6,429 bases of DNA from an uncultured Parabacteroides sp. (lineage in GTDB: Bacteria > Bacteroidota > Bacteroidia > Bacteroidales > Tannerellaceae), in assembly GCA_900552415.1 (NCBI GenBank), contig USAD01000163.1:1-6429 (forward strand), in the 5' to 3' direction. Numbering within the stretch: the stretch's first letter is position 1; each line of letters opens with the position of its first letter. The notes under the pieces were generated by a model. That model did not search any database. It was not told where the DNA came from and worked only from the letters and a program-made list of their open reading frames with translations. Of this stretch, positions 5,283-6,429 are shown piece by piece. The position numbers and the translations under genes are program-made.

Positions 5283-6429
5283 ATGGCAACAAAAGCTGAC
5301 GAACTTTTAAAATATACCAGAAATATTGGTATCATGGCGCATATCGATGCCGGAAAGACGACGACTTCAGAGCGTATTCTTTTCTACACCGGTTTGACTC
5401 ATAAGATTGGTGAGGTGCACGATGGTGCCGCTACAATGGACTGGATGGAGCAGGAGCAGGAGCGTGGTATTACCATTACTTCCGCTGCAACGACAACTTT
5501 CTGGAAATATAATAATGAGAAATTTAAGATCAACTTGATTGATACCCCGGGGCACGTTGACTTCACTGTAGAGGTTGAGCGTTCGTTGCGTATCCTTGAT
5601 GGTGCCGTAGCCGCTTTCTGTGCTGTAGGTGGTGTTGAGCCTCAGTCAGAGAATGTATGGCGTCAGGCTGATAAGTATAATGTGCCGCGTATCGGCTACG
5701 TGAACAAGATGGACCGTTCTGGCGCTAATTTCTTCGAGGTTGTTCGTCAGGTTAAGGAGGTTCTTGGTGCTACACCATGTCCGATCCAGATCCCTATCGG
5801 TGCTGAGGAGAACTTCAGAGGTGTCGTAGACTTGGTCGCTATGAAGGCTATCCTTTGGCATGATGAGACCATGGGTGCTGAGTACTCGATTGAGGAGATC
5901 CCGGCAGAGTTGGTTTCTGAGGCAGAGGAGTGGAGAGACAAGATGCTCGAGGTTTTGGCTGAGTGCGACGACGCTTTGATGGAGAAGTATTTCGACGATC
6001 CTTCAACTATCACTGAGGCTGAGATCAAGGCTGCTATCCGTAAGGGTACGCTCGCTATGCAGATCAACCCGATGATCTGTGGTTCTTCTTTCAAGAATAA
6101 GGGTGTACAGACTTTGCTTGACGCTGTTTGTGCTTATTTGCCGAGCCCAGAGGATACTCCTGCTATCGAGGGTCATGATCCTAGTGATCCTGAGAAGGTT
6201 CTGACTCGTAAGCCGTTGTTCGAGGAGCCGTTGACAGCTTTGGCGTTCAAGATCGCTACAGACCCGTATGTTGGCCGTTTGTGCTTCTTCCGTGTCTATG
6301 CCGGTTCTATGGTCGCTGGTTCTTATATTTTGAATACTCGTTCTGGTAAGAAAGAGCGTATCTCTCGTTTGTTCCAGATGCATTCAAATAAGCAGAACCC
6401 GATGGAGGTAATCGGTTGTGGTGATATCG
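5283..6429 (+). CDS. fusA: Elongation factor G, 3' end cut by window
   Basis: The ATG at 5283 opens a frame that runs off the right edge: 382 full codons plus one base, a little over half of the usual about 700 residues. EF-G is the GTPase that drives translocation on the ribosome and, with RRF, ribosome recycling. All G-motifs are intact: P-loop AHIDAGKTT at 19-27, RGITI at 61-65 in switch I, DTPGH at 87-91 with the catalytic His91, NKMD at 141-144, and a G5 GSSFKNKG in the later part. The G' insertion and the start of domain II ([25 protein letters not shown]) follow as in canonical EF-G. Codon use is strongly biased to GGT, CGT and GCT, as expected of a highly expressed gene. It is 29 nt after rpsG. 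Its place in the str operon and complete G-motifs make it the housekeeping EF-G rather than a paralogue. Confidence 0.98.
   Translation, partial: MATKADELLKYTRNIGIMAHIDAGKTTTSERILFYTGLTHKIGEVHDGAATMDWMEQEQERGITITSAATTTFWKYNNEKFKINLIDTPGHVDFTVEVERSLRILDGAVAAFCAVGGVEPQSENVWRQADKYNVPRIGYVNKMDRSGANFFEVVRQVKEVLGATPCPIQIPIGAEENFRGVVDLVAMKAILWHDETMGAEYSIEEIPAELVSEAEEWRDKMLEVLAECDDALMEKYFDDPSTITEAEIKAAIRKGTLAMQINPMICGSSFKNKGVQTLLDAVCAYLPSPEDTPAIEGHDPSDPEKVLTRKPLFEEPLTALAFKIATDPYVGRLCFFRVYAGSMVAGSYILNTRSGKKERISRLFQMHSNKQNPMEVIGCGDI

Overview
The window looks like chromosomal DNA of a member of the Bacteroidales, most likely a Parabacteroides-like gut species. Four things point that way. A Bacteroidetes-type OstA-like protein, a small membrane protein and MutL lie together. 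The best promoter has the Bacteroidetes form (TTG, 19 bp, TAnnTTTG). The ribosomal genes are preceded by A-rich sequence with no Shine-Dalgarno. The S12, S7 and EF-G proteins have the expected character. Genus is an inference from general resemblance, not from a search.

Layout, all genes on the + strand. Bases 1-3573 hold a compact cluster: the 3' part of an OstA/LptA-like gene, a 100-residue protein with one C-terminal membrane segment, and mutL, which overlaps the small gene by one base (TAATG). Bases 3574-4211 (638 bp) contain no convincing gene but are rich in structure: a possible mutL terminator, a long A/T-rich inverted repeat with related extra copies, a degenerate 23-bp tandem array of a small dyad, and a textbook Bacteroidetes promoter about 140 bp before rpsL. 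Bases 4212-6429 are the start of the str operon: rpsL (S12), rpsG (S7) and fusA (EF-G, cut by the window end). A 154-nt spacer with two hairpins separates rpsL from rpsG.

The first cluster mixes envelope biogenesis (OstA-like) with mismatch repair (MutL). The second is core translation machinery. The two seem to be separate transcription units.

The observations most worth a second look are these. MutL keeps its ATPase and beta-clamp motifs but has lost every recognisable endonuclease metal-site residue. Five copies of a TAAC-N-GTTA-like dyad sit at exactly 23-bp intervals upstream of the rpsL promoter. A 62-bp interrupted palindrome with satellite copies of its arm lies just after mutL. No clearly new multi-gene system is visible; the genes themselves are mostly housekeeping.
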